Of a stretch of DNA of 64,000 bases, positions 8,708-17,832 are shown one piece after another (the stretch's first letter is position 1; every line of letters starts with the position of its first letter). Source of the stretch: JBARDN01 sp963755705. Lineage in GTDB: Bacteria > Desulfobacterota > Binatia > Binatales > Binataceae. The stretch lies in assembly GCA_963755705.1 (NCBI GenBank), contig CAVWKW010000001.1, positions 744,001 through 808,000 on the forward strand. Direction: 5' to 3'. The position numbers were made by a program, and so were the translations under genes. The notes beneath the pieces are model-generated. The model was not told the origin of the DNA and made no database searches. It saw only the letters and a list, made by a program, of their open reading frames with translations.

Positions 8708-8908
8708 GAACTCCCGTAACCGAAAAGCGGCAGACCGTTTGATGCGAATCTAGCCGCGTCGCGGGCTGCCGCACGACCTCCATCGCGTTACTGATACGTC
8801 CAGATTCAACCTTCCGATTAACCTCCTGATCGTGCGGGACTGATGTCGGCGCGTTTGCGCCGAAAGCCCCCGGCTGACGGTTTTCCCCATTCATGCTATT
8901 CGAGAGAG

Positions 8909-9871
8909 ATGAAGCGGAAATCTGAAGCCGTCAACGATATCGCCGTCTTTGGCGGCAGCGGTAGTCCCAGGCTGACGCGCAAGATTTGCGAGTACTTGAA
9001 CCTGCGGCCGGGTGCCGGCGAAGTGCTGCGCTTCTCGGACGGCAATCTTTTCGTGCGGGTCAAAGAAAATGTCCGTGGGCGCGACGTTTACCTGGTGCAG
9101 TCAACAGTCTTTCCCACCAACGACAATTTCATGGAACTGCTTTTCTGGATTGACGCGTTCAGGCGCGCCAGTGCGGAGTCGGTTACCGTTGTGATGCCCT
9201 ATTTTAGTTATGCGAAAGGCGACAAGAAGGACGAACCGAGGGTTTCAATTCGCGCCCGGGTTTGCGCCGACGCGATCGCGGTGGCCGGAGCGGACAGGGT
9301 AGTCACGCTGGACCTGCACGCTCCCCAGATACAAGGCTTCTTCCATATCCCGGTGGACGATCTGTATGCGCTGCCGGTGCTCGGCAAGGAAATCAAACGC
9401 AGAAAGTTGCCCGATCTCGTCGTGGTTTCTCCTGACACCGGTTTCGCAAAGCAAGCGCGGAAGTTCGCGTCATTCCTAGGCACATCAATCGCTATTGCCG
9501 ACAAAGAGCGCAAGGCCCACGATGAGCGCGCGGAGATCCTCGAGATCATCGGCGACGTCGAGGGCAAGACCGCGCTGCTGGTGGACGACTTCACGATCTC
9601 GATGGGCACTCTTGTCGATGCGGCCGAGAAGCTCGTCGAGCGCGGCGCAAAAGCCGTGTACGCGGCAGTCTCTCACGGGGTCTTCAGCGAGGGCTCGATG
9701 GAGCGGCTGGATCGCAGCCCGATAAAGCGTCTGCTCGTGACCGATTCGATCGAAACGCAGCCAGTGGTGCTATCGAAGAAAGTTGAGGTTGTCTCGGTCG
9801 CACCTCTATTCGGAGAGGCGATCAAGCGTATCCACAACCGGGAGAGCATCAGCGTACTATTCAAAGCGTGA
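8909..9871 (+). CDS. prs: Ribose-phosphate pyrophosphokinase (PRPP synthetase), divergent subtype
   Basis: 320 residues from the ATG at 8909, matching the usual 310-320; an in-frame ATG 66 bases earlier would add a tail not seen in the family. Makes PRPP from ribose-5-phosphate and ATP in the cytoplasm. Landmarks: FGGSGSPRLTRKI, RFSDGNLFVRVKENVRG (ribose-phosphate side), MPYFSYAKGDKKDEPRVSIRA (ATP flexible loop), VTLDLHAPQIQGFF and the PRPP loop VDDFTISMGTL. Two motifs deviate from the classical forms: the ATP loop has GDKKDEP instead of QDRKxxP, and the PRPP loop lacks the usual D-T-G-G-T. This marks a distinct subtype and may reflect altered regulation. The gene stands alone. Confidence 0.87.
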   Translation: MKRKSEAVNDIAVFGGSGSPRLTRKICEYLNLRPGAGEVLRFSDGNLFVRVKENVRGRDVYLVQSTVFPTNDNFMELLFWIDAFRRASAESVTVVMPYFSYAKGDKKDEPRVSIRARVCADAIAVAGADRVVTLDLHAPQIQGFFHIPVDDLYALPVLGKEIKRRKLPDLVVVSPDTGFAKQARKFASFLGTSIAIADKERKAHDERAEILEIIGDVEGKTALLVDDFTISMGTLVDAAEKLVERGAKAVYAAVSHGVFSEGSMERLDRSPIKRLLVTDSIETQPVVLSKKVEVVSVAPLFGEAIKRIHNRESISVLFKA

Positions 9872-9904
9872 ACCAGATTTCAAAAAATTGAATTGGTAAA
9901 GTTT

Positions 9905-10402
9905 ATGAATCCAAATGAGTATTTGCGCAGAATCGAGGAAGCGTTTCAGGGCGAGGTGCTTGGCGAAGCGATGTTTCACGCGATGGCCGGGGCGATGGAA
10001 GATCCTGAACGTCGATACCAGATGCGCGTTCTCGAGCAACTGGAAATCGAAACCAAAGAACTTCTTCGCGCCAATGTGAAACGACTGGGCGGCGACGCAA
10101 CCGAAAGCGCGTCCGCTCGTCAGACCGGTATTGCCCAGGCAGCGACGCTCGCCAAAATGCCTTGGGCCAAGTACATGCATATATTTCGCCGCGAAGTGAC
10201 CAAATTTGTCGCGCGCTTTGAGGAATTGGAGAATTCAGGGCCGACTGCCGACTTGCAAATGTTAGCCGCCCTCACTGCGCACGAACGGGCACTGCAGTCA
10301 TTCTCGGAGCGCGAATTTTCCGGTTCCGGCTCCTCCGCCGATCCTCTCGAACCGGTGCTCAAGCTTCTCAAAGTCGTGCCTCCCCGAACGACTCAAGATT
10401 AA
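9905..10402 (+). CDS. Helical protein of unknown function, possibly ferritin-like
   Basis: 165 residues from the ATG; a TTG 12 bases earlier is an alternative start. The chain is almost all helix: EVLGEAMFHAMAG, RVLEQLEIETKELL, FRREVTKFVARFEELE and LTAHERALQSFSERE would form a four-helix bundle. Acid-plus-His patterns in helices 1, 2 and 4 recall ferritin-like or rubrerythrin-like di-iron bundles, but the full ExxH pairs are not convincing, so iron binding is only a suggestion. It begins 33 bases after the PRPP synthetase and may be co-transcribed. Confidence 0.5.
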   Translation: MNPNEYLRRIEEAFQGEVLGEAMFHAMAGAMEDPERRYQMRVLEQLEIETKELLRANVKRLGGDATESASARQTGIAQAATLAKMPWAKYMHIFRREVTKFVARFEELENSGPTADLQMLAALTAHERALQSFSEREFSGSGSSADPLEPVLKLLKVVPPRTTQD

Positions 10403-10466
10403 CCGACGTTTCTCCGCTGCTGTTCGCTAAAATGGTCCGCCACGGTGCCTGTCGCGAGGATCCGAC

Positions 10467-11366
10467 ATGAAGCGTAGAACGCGCTTGCTCAAGGCGGCCG
10501 GAATGCTGGCGATTCTGTTTGGCGCTGGAATTGCCCTCGGCGTGGGTTATCGATGGTACCGAGGTTCGATCATTCCTGCGCCGTTTTTCGTTACTGCGGC
10601 CGGCAACGTCGCGCCGCCCGAAGCGGAGGCATTAGCCCCTAATGTCGCGGCGGTGAGCAACCCGGCGACGCCCGCCGCGATTCCATCTCCGAGTTCATCG
10701 CCTGGGATGATTTCGAATGCTCCACCGGTTTCGCCCCCCAAGCCCGCATCCGAGCTGAACAGCAACGTCGTCGTATTGAATCAGATCAAACCTTCGCCCC
10801 CGCCTCCTTCCCCCGGCAGCAACGAGTTGATGCTTCCTCAAGTGCAGCCGAAAGAGACGACGGCGGATCGGCTGCCGGTCATTGGCAGCCAGGGCGAGAC
10901 GATTTGGGTTCCGCAGGCTATCGAGGGATGTTGGGAAGGCAGCGGAGATGGTCGTCTGCAGTACCTGGGCGGATGCCCCAATATGATGTCGGGGCCGACC
11001 AGCCCGATTAAGTTGCGCTGGTGCTTTCAGAGAATGGGTAATCAGCCGCTCACCCTGACGATGGCGAAGGGACAGTACGGCGGACGAGTCAGTCAGCGCT
11101 GGGAGGTCATGTCCGCGCACGGGCAGACAATCGCGCTGCGTGAAACGATCAGCTACATGACCATGATGTTCCTGCACGTGGTGGATGTCGGTGATTGGGT
11201 TTGCCGCATCACATCCGCCGACGAGTTGATTTGCCAGGAGCACGAGTTGGCGAAATGCGGTCCCGGCAAATGGTTGCAAGCTCCGTGGTTCCGCGGCAGC
11301 GGATCGGTTACTTCAAGGCGCGTCAGTAGAGGAAACCGTGGCCGCCACATGGCCTCGAGGCCGTAG
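10467..11366 (+). CDS. Membrane-anchored protein with Pro-rich linker, unknown function
   Basis: 299 residues. A basic N-terminus and one hydrophobic helix (residues 10-27, AAGMLAILFGAGIALGVG) anchor the protein with its bulk outside the cytoplasm. Residues 45-135 are a Pro/Ala/Ser-rich linker. Residues 145-270 form a compact domain with IEGCWEGSG, YLGGCP, RWCFQRMG, DWVCRI and LICQEHELAKC; its even number of spaced cysteines suggests disulfides in the periplasm. The IEGCWEG start resembles small lipocalin-like or DUF domains, but I cannot name it. The 110-base gap that follows contains the ribosome site of the FAD oxidase gene. Confidence 0.55.
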   Translation: MKRRTRLLKAAGMLAILFGAGIALGVGYRWYRGSIIPAPFFVTAAGNVAPPEAEALAPNVAAVSNPATPAAIPSPSSSPGMISNAPPVSPPKPASELNSNVVVLNQIKPSPPPPSPGSNELMLPQVQPKETTADRLPVIGSQGETIWVPQAIEGCWEGSGDGRLQYLGGCPNMMSGPTSPIKLRWCFQRMGNQPLTLTMAKGQYGGRVSQRWEVMSAHGQTIALRETISYMTMMFLHVVDVGDWVCRITSADELICQEHELAKCGPGKWLQAPWFRGSGSVTSRRVSRGNRGRHMASRP

Positions 11367-11477
11367 TCAAATTACCGGTCGTATCTCGATTGCTCGCGAG
11401 AGTCTCGGCGGAGTAAAGAAGCCAGAGAGACCTCGGGCGCTGTAGCGTCGCGAGTCAGTCGGAGAAGGAGTCGGGCT

Positions 11478-13085
11478 ATGCCGGAACGGCGACGAAAATT
11501 CTGGGGATGGGGCTACGAAGATCAGGGACCGACGCCTGAACAGCAAAAACATGTGGCGGAGCGGATGGCGAAACGCTTCGGCCTGGACGAGTTGACCTTG
11601 ACGCCGCCTCCGACTGAGAAGGAATTGAATCTTCGCACGCCGCGCGTGCAGCCTCCCGATTCGCTCAAGGAACTCTGTTCGACCAGCACGTACGAACGTG
11701 CGGGGCACAGCTACGGCAAGGGGTCGCGCGATATTATCCGCGCGTTTCGGCGATACTATCCCAACCCGATCGATGTCGTGGCGTTTCCGCGCGATGAGAA
11801 GGATGTCATCGCCATTCTCGATTGGTGCGACGGCGCGAAGATCGCCGCATCGCCGTATGGCGGCGGGTCGTCTGTAGTCGGAGGCGTCGAGGCTCCGAGC
11901 AAGGGCGATTATCGCGGTGCCGTCTCGATCGATCTGACGCATCTGAATCGCGTGATCGAAGTGGACAAGGCTTCGCGCGCTGCGCGTATCCAGGGCGGCG
12001 TGCTCGGACCTCATCTCGAAGCGCAGCTCAAGCCCCACGGCCTTACGCTCCGCCATTATCCGCAGTCGTTCGAGTTCTCGTCTTTAGGCGGATGGATCGC
12101 AACGCGCTCGGGCGGACACTACGCGACCAACTACACGCATATAGATGAATTCGTCGAATCGACCCGCGTCATCACGCCGACTGGTATCGTCGAGTCGCGT
12201 CGCCTGCCGGGCTCGGGCGCGGGACCAAGTCCCGATCGCATGTTCATCGGCTCGGAAGGAATCCTCGGCATCATCACTGAGGCCTGGATGCGCTTGCAGG
12301 ATCGTCCGAAGTTTCGCATCGGCGCGTCGGTGCCGTTCCCGAGCTTCTTCGCGGCCGCGAATGCGGTGCGCCAGATTGGCCAGGCGGGACTGTTTCCCGC
12401 CAACTGCCGCGTACTCGACGAGGGTGAGGCGCTCAACTCGGGCGCCGCCAACGGCGACGAGGCGGTGATGGTGCTTGCGTTCGAGTCGGGAGATCATCCG
12501 CTTGAACCATGGATGAAACGAGCGCTCGAATGTTGTGCCGATCACGGTGGCAAGATTCCCAAAGAGGAAATCAAGACGCGCACCGATCAGGAGGCGACGC
12601 ACGAAGGAGCCGCTGGCGCATGGCGCAACGCGTTTCTCAACGCGCCCTACCTTATGGACACGGTCGCCGCGATGGGGATGGTGAGCGATACTTTCGAGAC
12701 CTCGATCACCTGGGACCGCTTCGAAGATTTTCACGTGCAGGTAATCGAATGCGCCCGCGACGCGATGAAGCGCATCTGCGGCAAGGGCAGCGTAACCTGC
12801 CGCTTCACGCACGTTTATCCCGACGGACCTGCGCCGTACTACACTTTCCTCGGACCGGGAAAAAAGGACTCGCAACTGGAACAGCGCGATGCCGTCAAGC
12901 AAGCGGCCTCCGACATGTTGATGAAGCTCGGCGGAACAATTACGCATCATCACGCGGTCGGACGTGATCATCGCCCATGGTACGACCTCCAGCGGCCGGA
13001 AGGATTTGCGAATGCGCTGCGTGCGGCGAAGAAGGCGCTGGACCCACAAGGCATCCTGAATCCAGGCGTGCTGATTGATCCGTAA
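11478..13085 (+). CDS. FAD-binding oxidase, alkyldihydroxyacetonephosphate-synthase-like
   Basis: 535 residues. The PCMH-type FAD domain is marked by PNPIDVVAFPRDEKDV and PYGGGSSVVGGVEAP (127-140), then SSLGGWIATRSGGHYATNYTHI. Near the C-terminus THHHAVGRDHRPW matches the His-rich active-site loop of AGPS-type enzymes. AGPS swaps an acyl for an alkyl group on DHAP in ether-lipid synthesis, but bacterial relatives include other oxidases. Here it opens a co-directional run with two luciferase-like oxidoreductases, a MetE-C-like protein and a hydroquinone dioxygenase, so a catabolic oxidation is as likely as ether-lipid synthesis. GAGAAGGAGT precedes the ATG. Confidence 0.78.
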   Translation: MPERRRKFWGWGYEDQGPTPEQQKHVAERMAKRFGLDELTLTPPPTEKELNLRTPRVQPPDSLKELCSTSTYERAGHSYGKGSRDIIRAFRRYYPNPIDVVAFPRDEKDVIAILDWCDGAKIAASPYGGGSSVVGGVEAPSKGDYRGAVSIDLTHLNRVIEVDKASRAARIQGGVLGPHLEAQLKPHGLTLRHYPQSFEFSSLGGWIATRSGGHYATNYTHIDEFVESTRVITPTGIVESRRLPGSGAGPSPDRMFIGSEGILGIITEAWMRLQDRPKFRIGASVPFPSFFAAANAVRQIGQAGLFPANCRVLDEGEALNSGAANGDEAVMVLAFESGDHPLEPWMKRALECCADHGGKIPKEEIKTRTDQEATHEGAAGAWRNAFLNAPYLMDTVAAMGMVSDTFETSITWDRFEDFHVQVIECARDAMKRICGKGSVTCRFTHVYPDGPAPYYTFLGPGKKDSQLEQRDAVKQAASDMLMKLGGTITHHHAVGRDHRPWYDLQRPEGFANALRAAKKALDPQGILNPGVLIDP

Positions 13086-13112
13086 TCGGGCGTAATTCGA
13101 AAAGGAATGGAC

Positions 13113-14030
13113 ATGACGATTCGATGCGGCATCTCAATTCCGCAAACCTTCGATAAGTCTCCGATCGATCTCGAACTCATTCGAGAGTTCGCGCCAAAAG
13201 CCGAAACGCTCGGATACGACAGCCTGTGGGTTCAAGAGCAGATGATCGGCGACATTTCGGCACTCGAGCCAGTGACGCTCCTGACCTACGTCGCGGCACT
13301 GACCTCTAGGGTTCGCCTGGGTACAGCGGTGCTGCTGACCGTGATCCGCAACCCGGTGGAATTAGCCAAGACTCTGTCCACGCTCGACCAGCTCAGCCAG
13401 GGACGGCTGATCCTAGGCGTGGGTATTGGCGGCCCGACCACACCGCACGAGATTTTCGGAGTGCCTCGCGAGCGTCGGCCGCGCCGCTTCCTGGAAGGAC
13501 TCCAAGTCCTGAAGTCGCTCTGGACGGAACCGAAGGCGTCGGTGAGCGGGGATTTCTGGAAATTCGAGAACGTGGCGATGGAACCCAAGCCGATGCAAAA
13601 GCCGCGTCCGCCGATCTGGTTCGGCGCTCGTACCGAACTTGCCCTGAAGCGCGCGGTCCGCCACGCCGACGGATGGATGGGTCCGGGATCATCTTCGTCA
13701 GCCGAGTTCATTCAACACATGCAGTGGCTCGGCCGCCTGCTCGACGACGCGGGACGCGACCCCAAAACCTTCTCGATCTCAAAGCGAGTCTACATTGCAG
13801 TCGACGACGATCGGGCGCGCGCAGAGCGTCGCTTACGCGAATGGTTCGGCGCGCGCTACCATGATTCTGACATGGCTCCTCGCGTCTCGATTTACGGCAG
13901 CCGCGCGGAATGTATCGACAAACTTAAAGCACTGGTGCGCGCTGGCGCGCAGCATCTTTTGTTGGACCCGGTCTTTGATCATATGGAGCATCTCGAGTTG
14001 CTGGCGCGCGATGTGATCCCGAATCTTTGA
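13113..14030 (+). CDS. LLM-class flavin/F420-dependent oxidoreductase
   Basis: 305 residues from the second ATG at 13113, chosen because AAAGGA at 13101-13106 is six bases away; the first ATG at 13107 abuts it. TIM-barrel landmarks: RCGISIPQTF, LGYDSLWVQEQM, TSRVRLGTAVLLTVIRNPVELAKTL, QGRLILGVGIGG and KPRPPIWFGARTE. The VxLGT-AVLL and LGVGIGG patterns resemble the F420-dependent subgroup. It follows the FAD oxidase closely and precedes the MetE-C-like gene, so it is likely in the same transcript. The substrate is unknown. Confidence 0.86.
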   Translation: MTIRCGISIPQTFDKSPIDLELIREFAPKAETLGYDSLWVQEQMIGDISALEPVTLLTYVAALTSRVRLGTAVLLTVIRNPVELAKTLSTLDQLSQGRLILGVGIGGPTTPHEIFGVPRERRPRRFLEGLQVLKSLWTEPKASVSGDFWKFENVAMEPKPMQKPRPPIWFGARTELALKRAVRHADGWMGPGSSSSAEFIQHMQWLGRLLDDAGRDPKTFSISKRVYIAVDDDRARAERRLREWFGARYHDSDMAPRVSIYGSRAECIDKLKALVRAGAQHLLLDPVFDHMEHLELLARDVIPNL

Positions 14031-14052
14031 ACTGACTGGGGCGTGAACTGCG

Positions 14053-15102
14053 ATGATGACTCAGCCGCTTCTGCCGACGATGGTAGTCGGAAGCTATCCG
14101 CAACCAGACTGGCTCATCGATCGCGAGAAGCTGAGCAAGTTTGTTCCGCGCACCCGTGTTCCGGAGTTGTGGCGAATCCCGGAGCGTTGGCTCGAGCAGG
14201 CGCAGGACGACGCCACGGTCGTCGCGATCCGCGAGATGGAGCGCGCGGGCGTCGATATCATCAGCGACGGCGAGATTCGCCGCGAGAGTTATTCCAATAA
14301 ATTTTCCAACGCGCTGGCCGGCCTCAATCGTGAAAAAGAAGGCAAGCTCACCTTCGTCAACGCGGGCCACTCGGTAACTGTCGCGGTGCCACTTTTCTGT
14401 GGACCCGTGCGCCGGCTCGCGCCGGTCGAGGTCCGCGACGTCTCGTTCCTGCGGGCGCACACCGATCGCACAATAAAGATTACGCTGCCCGGACCATTCA
14501 CCATGTCGGAACAATCAGAGACCAGCCACCATCGCGACCGCGAGACGCTCGCGATGGAGCTTGCCGCGGCGGTCAACGAAGAAGTGAATGACCTGTTCGC
14601 GGCCGGCGCCGATATTGTGCAGCTCGACGAGCCGTGGATGCAGCGCTTTCCCGAGCGCGCAAAACAATACGGAGTCGAGGTCGTGAATCGCGCGCTCGAC
14701 GGTGTCGCCGGTACGACCGCGATTCACATTTGCTTCGGCTACGCGGCGGTGGTTCCGCACAAACCGCCAAGCTACTCATTCCTGGCCGAATTGGAGGGCA
14801 GCGTTGTGAACCAGGTATCGATCGAGGCTGCGCAACCGCGGCTCGACCTCGCGATCCTGCGCGAGCTTCCGAGCAAGACCATGATCGTGGGCGTGCTCGA
14901 CCTCGGTGACCGGAGCATCGAAACGCCGGAGGCCGTAGCGGCGCGGATCGAAACCGCGTTGAAGTATGTTCCCGCGGAGCGTCTGATGCTCGCACCCGAT
15001 TGCGGCATGAAATATCTACCGCGCGAAACGGCCTTCGGTAAACTTAAAGCGATGGTTGAAGGTACGAAAATCGTTCGCACCACAGTGAGGTCCCCGCGAT
15101 GA
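14053..15102 (+). CDS. MetE C-terminal-domain-like (cobalamin-independent methyl/alkyl transferase) protein
   Basis: 349 residues, only the C-terminal catalytic barrel of MetE and no N-terminal folate domain. It opens with PTMVVGSYPQPDWL. The zinc ligands of this superfamily appear to be present: His225 and Cys227 (AIHICFGY), Cys317 (PDCGMKYL), and probably Glu258. Stand-alone members include methyltransferases and epoxyalkane:thiol alkyltransferases, so the substrate need not be homocysteine. Its last four bases overlap the next gene (ATGA), tying it to an oxygenase and hydroquinone-dioxygenase operon. A role in demethylation or in capturing a reactive intermediate is inference. Confidence 0.8.
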   Translation: MMTQPLLPTMVVGSYPQPDWLIDREKLSKFVPRTRVPELWRIPERWLEQAQDDATVVAIREMERAGVDIISDGEIRRESYSNKFSNALAGLNREKEGKLTFVNAGHSVTVAVPLFCGPVRRLAPVEVRDVSFLRAHTDRTIKITLPGPFTMSEQSETSHHRDRETLAMELAAAVNEEVNDLFAAGADIVQLDEPWMQRFPERAKQYGVEVVNRALDGVAGTTAIHICFGYAAVVPHKPPSYSFLAELEGSVVNQVSIEAAQPRLDLAILRELPSKTMIVGVLDLGDRSIETPEAVAARIETALKYVPAERLMLAPDCGMKYLPRETAFGKLKAMVEGTKIVRTTVRSPR

Positions 15103-16307
15103 AAATCGGCGCCTTCTACGAACTCCAGCTCCCACGTCCGTGGACCTCTGACTCGGAGCATCGATTGTTGACGAATGCGCTCGAGCAGGTCGAGCTCGCC
15201 GACCGCATCGGGTACGATTACGTCTGGGCGACCGAGCATCACTTCCTTGAGGAGTACGCGCATTCTTCGGCGCCGGAGATTTTTCTCGCCGCGTGCGCCG
15301 CTCGCACCAGGAACGTGCGGATCGGGCACGGCATCGTGCAGATGCCGCCTTACATCAATCATCCCGCGCGGGTCGCGGAGCGGATCGCAACGCTCGATCT
15401 CATCAGCGATGGGCGATGCGACTTCGGCACCCGCGAAGGCGCGTGCGAGGTCGAGCTTGGCGGGTTCACCGTTGCTCAGGAGGACAAACGCACGCAGTGG
15501 CTCGAAGGTTTGCAGACCGTTACCCGGATGCTGGTCGAAGAACCGTTCATGGGATTCGAGGGAAAATTCGTCAAGGCACCCATCCGCAACGTGGTGCCGA
15601 AGCCGCTGCAGAAACCGCATCCACCTTTGTGGCTCGCGTGCTCGCGGCGCGAAACAATCTTGCTTGCCGCGCGGCTCGGCCTCGGTGCGCTTACTTTCGC
15701 GTTCGTGTCACCAGAGGAATCGCGCCAATGGGTGCACGACTACTACGCGACGATCGAAAACGAATGCGAGCCGGTCGGCTACGCGATCAATCCGAATATC
15801 GCGATGGCCTGTCCATTCCTGTGCGATCGCGATGAAAACCTCGTGCGTGGTATGGCAAAGGAGAATCATGGTTTCTTCATGTACGGCCTCGGCCACTACG
15901 CGTTCTTCGGACTGCACGAGCCCGGCAAAACCAACCTCTGGGAAAGCTACAAGAATCAGACGGCGAAACCGGTGATCGATGATCCGCTCGCCTCGGGATC
16001 GCAAGCGCAGAACTGCGTTGGCACGCCTGGTCAGATTCGTGCTGCGCTGCAAGGCTTCGAGGATTCTGGCGTTGACCAGGTGCTGTTCCTGTCACAGGCG
16101 GGCAGGATTCCGCACGAATTGCTGAGTTCCTCGATCGAATTGTTCGGCCGCGAAGTGCTGCCCGAGATCAAGGAGCGCGACGCGCGGCGCTCGCGCGAAA
16201 AAGCGGCCCTGGTTGCGCGGCTCTCCGAGAAAGCGATGAAGCGTAAACGCAAGATCGAATTTCCCGCCGGACTGCCCACCATGGTCCGCGCGGCGGGACA
16301 TCATTGA
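15099..16307 (+). CDS. LLM-class flavin-dependent monooxygenase
   Basis: 402 residues, longer than the other two LLM proteins. Landmarks: KIGAFYELQLPRPW, IGYDYVWATEHHFLEEYAHSS, RIGHGIVQMPPYINHPARVAER, GRCDFGTREGACEVELGGF and KPLQKPHPPLWLACS. The TEHHFLEEYAHSSAPE form is that of the bacterial-luciferase-like FMN monooxygenase group. The C-terminus is a basic helical tail (RRSREKAALVARLSEKAMKR). It is coupled by ATGA overlap to the MetE-C-like gene, and the small dioxygenase subunit follows at once. It could hydroxylate the aromatic substrate upstream of ring cleavage. Confidence 0.86.
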   Translation: MKIGAFYELQLPRPWTSDSEHRLLTNALEQVELADRIGYDYVWATEHHFLEEYAHSSAPEIFLAACAARTRNVRIGHGIVQMPPYINHPARVAERIATLDLISDGRCDFGTREGACEVELGGFTVAQEDKRTQWLEGLQTVTRMLVEEPFMGFEGKFVKAPIRNVVPKPLQKPHPPLWLACSRRETILLAARLGLGALTFAFVSPEESRQWVHDYYATIENECEPVGYAINPNIAMACPFLCDRDENLVRGMAKENHGFFMYGLGHYAFFGLHEPGKTNLWESYKNQTAKPVIDDPLASGSQAQNCVGTPGQIRAALQGFEDSGVDQVLFLSQAGRIPHELLSSSIELFGREVLPEIKERDARRSREKAALVARLSEKAMKRKRKIEFPAGLPTMVRAAGHH

Positions 16308-16321
16308 GCCGGAGCATCGCC

Positions 16322-16825
16322 GTGGGCAAATACGAAACCCGTTTCGGCTCGCTCGCCAATTTCGAAAAAGGCGGCGTCGAAGTTATCAACGACGATCCGC
16401 GCAACTACGCTTTCTCGAACGTATTCGAAGTGGCGTCGAAGTCGCGGCCGTACGAAAAAGTCGCGGTTGGGCAGAACGTCGAGTACGTGCTCGAAGCGAT
16501 TCGCGCCGAGGGCACCTCCGAATGGCGCATCGCGGCGCATGACGAGTTCGCGCTGACGATGGATGGCGAAGTCGAGGTGCGCCTGCTCAAGCCTGACGAC
16601 CAGTCGCTGGTGCCGAATGGCCAGCATGGATCGATCGCGCTGGAAGGACCGCCTGCGGGCCGCACCATGGGAACCATCAAAACTCGTCGCGGACACATGG
16701 CTCTGTTGCCCGCGGGCGCGGCGTACCAATTTCACGCGGCGCGGCCCGCAGTGATCCTGATGCAGACGATGAAGGGTGTGGATACGATCGAGCGATGGAC
16801 CGAAATCTGCCAGACCCGCAAGTGA
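16322..16825 (+). CDS. Hydroquinone 1,2-dioxygenase, small subunit (HapC/PnpC-like)
   Basis: 167 residues from a GTG with GGAG a few bases upstream; a TTG at 16304 overlapping the previous stop is the alternative start. The chain YETRFGSLANFEKG, YAFSNVFEVASKS, YVLEAIRAEG, AAHDEFALTMDGEVEVRLL, RRGHMALLPAGAAYQF and IERWTEIC matches the small subunit of the two-component Fe(II) hydroquinone ring-cleavage enzyme known from 4-hydroxyacetophenone and 4-nitrophenol degraders. It is a cupin-like beta protein that supports the large subunit. The partner gene follows after 14 bases. The family call rests on remembered sequence patterns; a database search would settle it. Confidence 0.75.
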   Translation: MGKYETRFGSLANFEKGGVEVINDDPRNYAFSNVFEVASKSRPYEKVAVGQNVEYVLEAIRAEGTSEWRIAAHDEFALTMDGEVEVRLLKPDDQSLVPNGQHGSIALEGPPAGRTMGTIKTRRGHMALLPAGAAYQFHAARPAVILMQTMKGVDTIERWTEICQTRK

Positions 16826-16839
16826 GCAGAGGAAGCATC

Positions 16840-17808
16840 ATGGAAACGCGAAACCAGGCAACTAATGCGCACGGGTATCACGGCTTCTCCCTCGGGAGCT
16901 TCAAGTTCTCGCGCGACGAATACTTCGTTCACATCTCATGGCCCACCGGAAGCCACCTGATGGCAGCCGACGCGTTCCTGCGCGCGCTGCAGCGCGATGT
17001 GGCATGGGGCTTTTTTTACGGCACTGTGAATTTCGACGCGGTCATCGCGACTCAGAATCATTACGGTACGGTCGATCTTTCCGCGGGACGATTCAATGCG
17101 GCGTACCGCGAAGCAAAGACCGATTTCGCAGAAACGTTCGATAGCGAAAAAATCAAGACGCTGTTTGCCGCGATGCTCGAGGACTGGACCAACGAAGGCT
17201 TCGATCCATTCGCAAGCCCGGCCGAAACCGGTAGCGCGTTCGGGCCAAAGCACGGAAACAATCGCGCCGCCATCAGCCGTCATCGCGTGACCGCGAAGAG
17301 GATGGTCAATGCGCATGGCGACGAACCGTTGCGGACCGACCAGAACGGATTTGCCGTGAATCGCCAGTTCGCCGACGTCGCGCAGGACGAGCCGGAAATC
17401 AACGCGGAGCCCGGATTCGAGAACGAGGTGCGCGCGTTCAACCTGGCGGCGTACCTCTCGCGCTCGGACGTGACCTGGAATCCGAGTGTCGTTTCGGTAT
17501 GCAAGCACAGCCTGATGTGTCCGACGACCGAGGAGTATGTTTTGCCGATAATCCACGGCAACGATCGCGTCGAATGGTTCGTCCAGTTGAGCGACGAGAT
17601 CCATTGGGAGGTCGAAGACGGCGCGACCGGCGCGCCGCGCGCCAAGGTGGTGATGAAGCCCGGCGATGTCGCCGCGATGCCGGCCGACATTCGGCATCGC
17701 GGGTACTCGTCCAAGCGCTCGATGTTATTGGTGTGGGAGAACGCATCGCCTGACATCCCGGAAAAAATTGCGAGCGGAAAACTTCCGCTCCGTCCGGTAA
17801 AATTCTGA
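16840..17808 (+). CDS. Hydroquinone 1,2-dioxygenase, large subunit (HapD/PnpD-like)
   Basis: 322 residues from the ATG at 16840, which follows AGAGGAAG; the reading frame extends to 16795 inside the previous gene. The predicted catalytic subunit opens hydroquinone between C1 and C2 to give 4-hydroxymuconic semialdehyde. Landmarks: GYHGFSLGSFKFSRDEYFVHI, WGFFYGTVNFDAVIATQNHYG, WNPSVVSVCKHSLMCPTTEEY, VEWFVQLSDEIHWEVED, PADIRHRGYSSKRSMLLVWENAS and a short proline-containing tail. The His and Glu residues in the cupin region (SVCKHSL, DIRHRGY) are candidates for iron binding. It converges on the intradiol dioxygenase gene, with 24 bases between stops. Confidence 0.75.
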   Translation: METRNQATNAHGYHGFSLGSFKFSRDEYFVHISWPTGSHLMAADAFLRALQRDVAWGFFYGTVNFDAVIATQNHYGTVDLSAGRFNAAYREAKTDFAETFDSEKIKTLFAAMLEDWTNEGFDPFASPAETGSAFGPKHGNNRAAISRHRVTAKRMVNAHGDEPLRTDQNGFAVNRQFADVAQDEPEINAEPGFENEVRAFNLAAYLSRSDVTWNPSVVSVCKHSLMCPTTEEYVLPIIHGNDRVEWFVQLSDEIHWEVEDGATGAPRAKVVMKPGDVAAMPADIRHRGYSSKRSMLLVWENASPDIPEKIASGKLPLRPVKF

Positions 17809-17832
17809 GGCGCGCCGCGTCCGCTTCGGCGC

